Below, one piece after another: positions 63,209-64,000 of a stretch of 64,000 nt of DNA (position 1 is the first letter of the stretch; each line of letters opens with the position of its first letter). The position numbers were made by a program, and so were the translations under genes. Under the pieces are notes generated by a model. That model did not search any database. It was not told where the DNA came from and saw only the letters and a program-made list of their open reading frames with translations. This stretch comes from Aestuariibacter sp. (GTDB lineage Bacteria; Pseudomonadota; Gammaproteobacteria; Enterobacterales; Alteromonadaceae): assembly GCA_017794925.1 (NCBI GenBank), contig CP051238.1:3929945-3993944 (forward strand). The letters run 5' to 3'.

Positions 63209-63574
63209 AGGTATACCAGGCCAGACATGAGCATTGTCTCCAACAGGGCTAAAATGCGACTGTAAAACATACTGATTTCATTGCTGATGCTCAATAGCGC
63301 AGGCATTCTTCAATTCCGCTTTGCCATTACTTTTTATGACTGAGCTTGCTTTAAGCGACCCGTTATAAAACGGGTTTCCTGATAATTGAATTAGCGACCC
63401 GATAACATCGAGCGCGACTGGCGGCGTAGGTAAGTACTTTTATGAAAGAATGCGTTTGATGAATATCGTCGACGTCTTGTTCTTTGATATGAAAGCGCAG
63501 ATTTACACTGATTGAGGTAATTGAGGTAGCAGATACGCAAAAAAAAGACCAGCTGGATAGCTGGTCTTTTTATA
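63209..63574. promoter_or_regulatory. Promoter region of the TRAP/manD operon
   Basis: 366 bp without a gene. Near the DctP start is GGTATACC (about 63210-63217), the core of UxuR/ExuR-type operators. The rest is unremarkable until the tRNA terminator at 63542. Confidence 0.4.
63542..63572 (-). terminator. Terminator of the tRNA-Glu unit
   Basis: Stem AAAAGACCAGCT/AGCTGGTCTTTT; on the minus strand it ends in a T-run just after the first tRNA-Glu. Confidence 0.85.
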
Positions 63575-63650
63575 TGGCGTCCCCTAGGGGATTCGAACCC
63601 CTGTTACCGCCGTGAAAGGGCGGTGTCCTAGGCCTCTAGACGAAGGGGAC
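63575..63650 (-). tRNA. tRNA-Glu (UUC)
   Basis: 76 nt including encoded CCA. The minus strand reads GTCCCCTTCGTCTAGAGGCC..., anticodon loop CTTTCAC (UUC), T loop GGGGTTCGAATCCCC; nearly identical to E. coli tRNA-Glu. Confidence 0.97.
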
Positions 63651-63664
63651 AAAAAATCTTCATT

Positions 63665-63810
63665 GCGAAGCGAAGCTTCGCAGATTTTTTGTAAGGCGAC
63701 GCGAGCTCTGCGAGCTGAGCGACCTTAACCTAGGTATATCTGCTTTCGAAAGCAAGCTTTCGAGATTTTCAGTAAGGCGAAGTGAGCCCGCGAACTGAGC
63801 GACCTTAGCC
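63665..63810. repeat. Two degenerate repeat copies in the tRNA spacer
   Basis: Copies at 63665-63730 and 63742-63810. Each has a short self-complementary part (GCGAAGCTTCGC; GCTTTCGAAAGC) followed by GTAAGGCGA...GAGC...CTGAGCGACCTTA. Likely a duplicated spacer or processing element. Confidence 0.6.
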
Positions 63811-63926
63811 TTACTGGTTTTCAAGTCCTGAAGAAGCTGGAGTGTAACTCACGAATTACTAATCTAGTAATTCTCAGCGTTCTTCGGCCTATTCCACAGT
63901 ATTACCCGACTGTGACGCGGTTTATA

Positions 63927-64000
63927 TGGCGTCCCCTAGGGGATTCGAACCCCTGTTACCGCCGTGAAAGGGCGGTGTCCTAGGCCTCTAGACGAAGGGG
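63927..64000 (-). tRNA. tRNA-Glu (UUC), cut by window end
   Basis: Same sequence as the tRNA at 63575-63650 with encoded CCA; the first two bases of the tRNA lie beyond position 64000. The pair belongs to one tandem unit. Confidence 0.95.

Noticed and set aside
1..64000. CRISPR arrays, prophage, transposons or integrons
   Set aside because: No direct-repeat arrays, transposase, integrase or phage structural genes were seen anywhere in the window.

Overview
The window looks like chromosome from a marine gammaproteobacterium of the Alteromonadales (Alteromonas or Aestuariibacter type). This is inferred from gene order and families: nadK..recN-bamE, rnm-yciO-scpA-scpB-rluB divergent from a complete attenuated trp operon with separate trpG and trpD and fused trpCF, ybbA divergent from tesA, a class GN (marine proteobacterial) sortase pair, a PEP-CTERM-like protein and a periplasmic keto-glycoside cassette. 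There is no prophage, transposase, CRISPR array or rRNA gene. Base composition is mid-range and fairly even, apart from a visibly AT-richer stretch around 38.8-41.3 kb.

Layout. 0-2.9 kb: a three-gene (R)-3-hydroxybutyrate polymer/oligomer use operon (alpha/beta hydrolase cut by the window edge, exported depolymerase, 3-hydroxybutyrate dehydrogenase). 3.0-8.8 kb: nadK, recN (with a LexA-like box) and bamE, with three unusual genes between nadK and recN: a MerR-type HTH joined to a phosphorylation-dead receiver domain, and an ABC ATPase/permease pair. 8.9-14.7 kb: an unknown membrane protein, a repeat lipoprotein, glutathione peroxidase, a 3-keto-glycoside operon (DUF1080, GMC oxidoreductase, Tat-exported subunit 3) and an RDD protein. 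15.0-18.6 kb: VIT/VWA sortase target, class GN sortase, two small envelope genes and a perfect 20-bp inverted repeat. 18.7-23.1 kb: mesX-mesD (folate-independent methionine synthase) and a Fur-box siderophore receptor. 23.2-34.3 kb: rluB/scpB/scpA/yciO/rnm on the minus strand and trpL-E-G-D-CF-B-A-yciI on the plus strand.

34.3-38.5 kb: a PepSY/response regulator/histidine kinase module and a LysR regulator divergent from an exported protein. 38.6-42.4 kb: a PEP-CTERM-like protein, a flavin-dependent halogenase-like enzyme and an AI-2E family transporter, flanked on the left by a 60-bp relic of that same transporter gene. 42.5-49.8 kb: a TIGR01777 epimerase, SIMPL protein, PptA-like tautomerase, DUF4384 protein, and the ybbP-ybbA ABC system divergent from tesA. 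49.9-59.1 kb: a small Pro-rich protein, a CHASE-PAS-PAS-GGDEF-EAL protein, two exported amidohydrolases (one lacking its metal motif), dusC, an M14 peptidase and a globin behind a leader terminator. 59.1-63.2 kb: mannonate dehydratase with a three-part TRAP transporter. 63.5-64 kb: two tRNA-Glu(UUC) genes separated by a degenerate duplicated spacer; the second is cut by the window end.

The loci most worth a second look are the nadK-recN insertion with its dead receiver domain and 16-bp palindrome, the halogenase/PEP-CTERM segment bounded by a transporter relic, the sortase target with an eroded sorting motif, and a promoter-proximal element shared by two loci.
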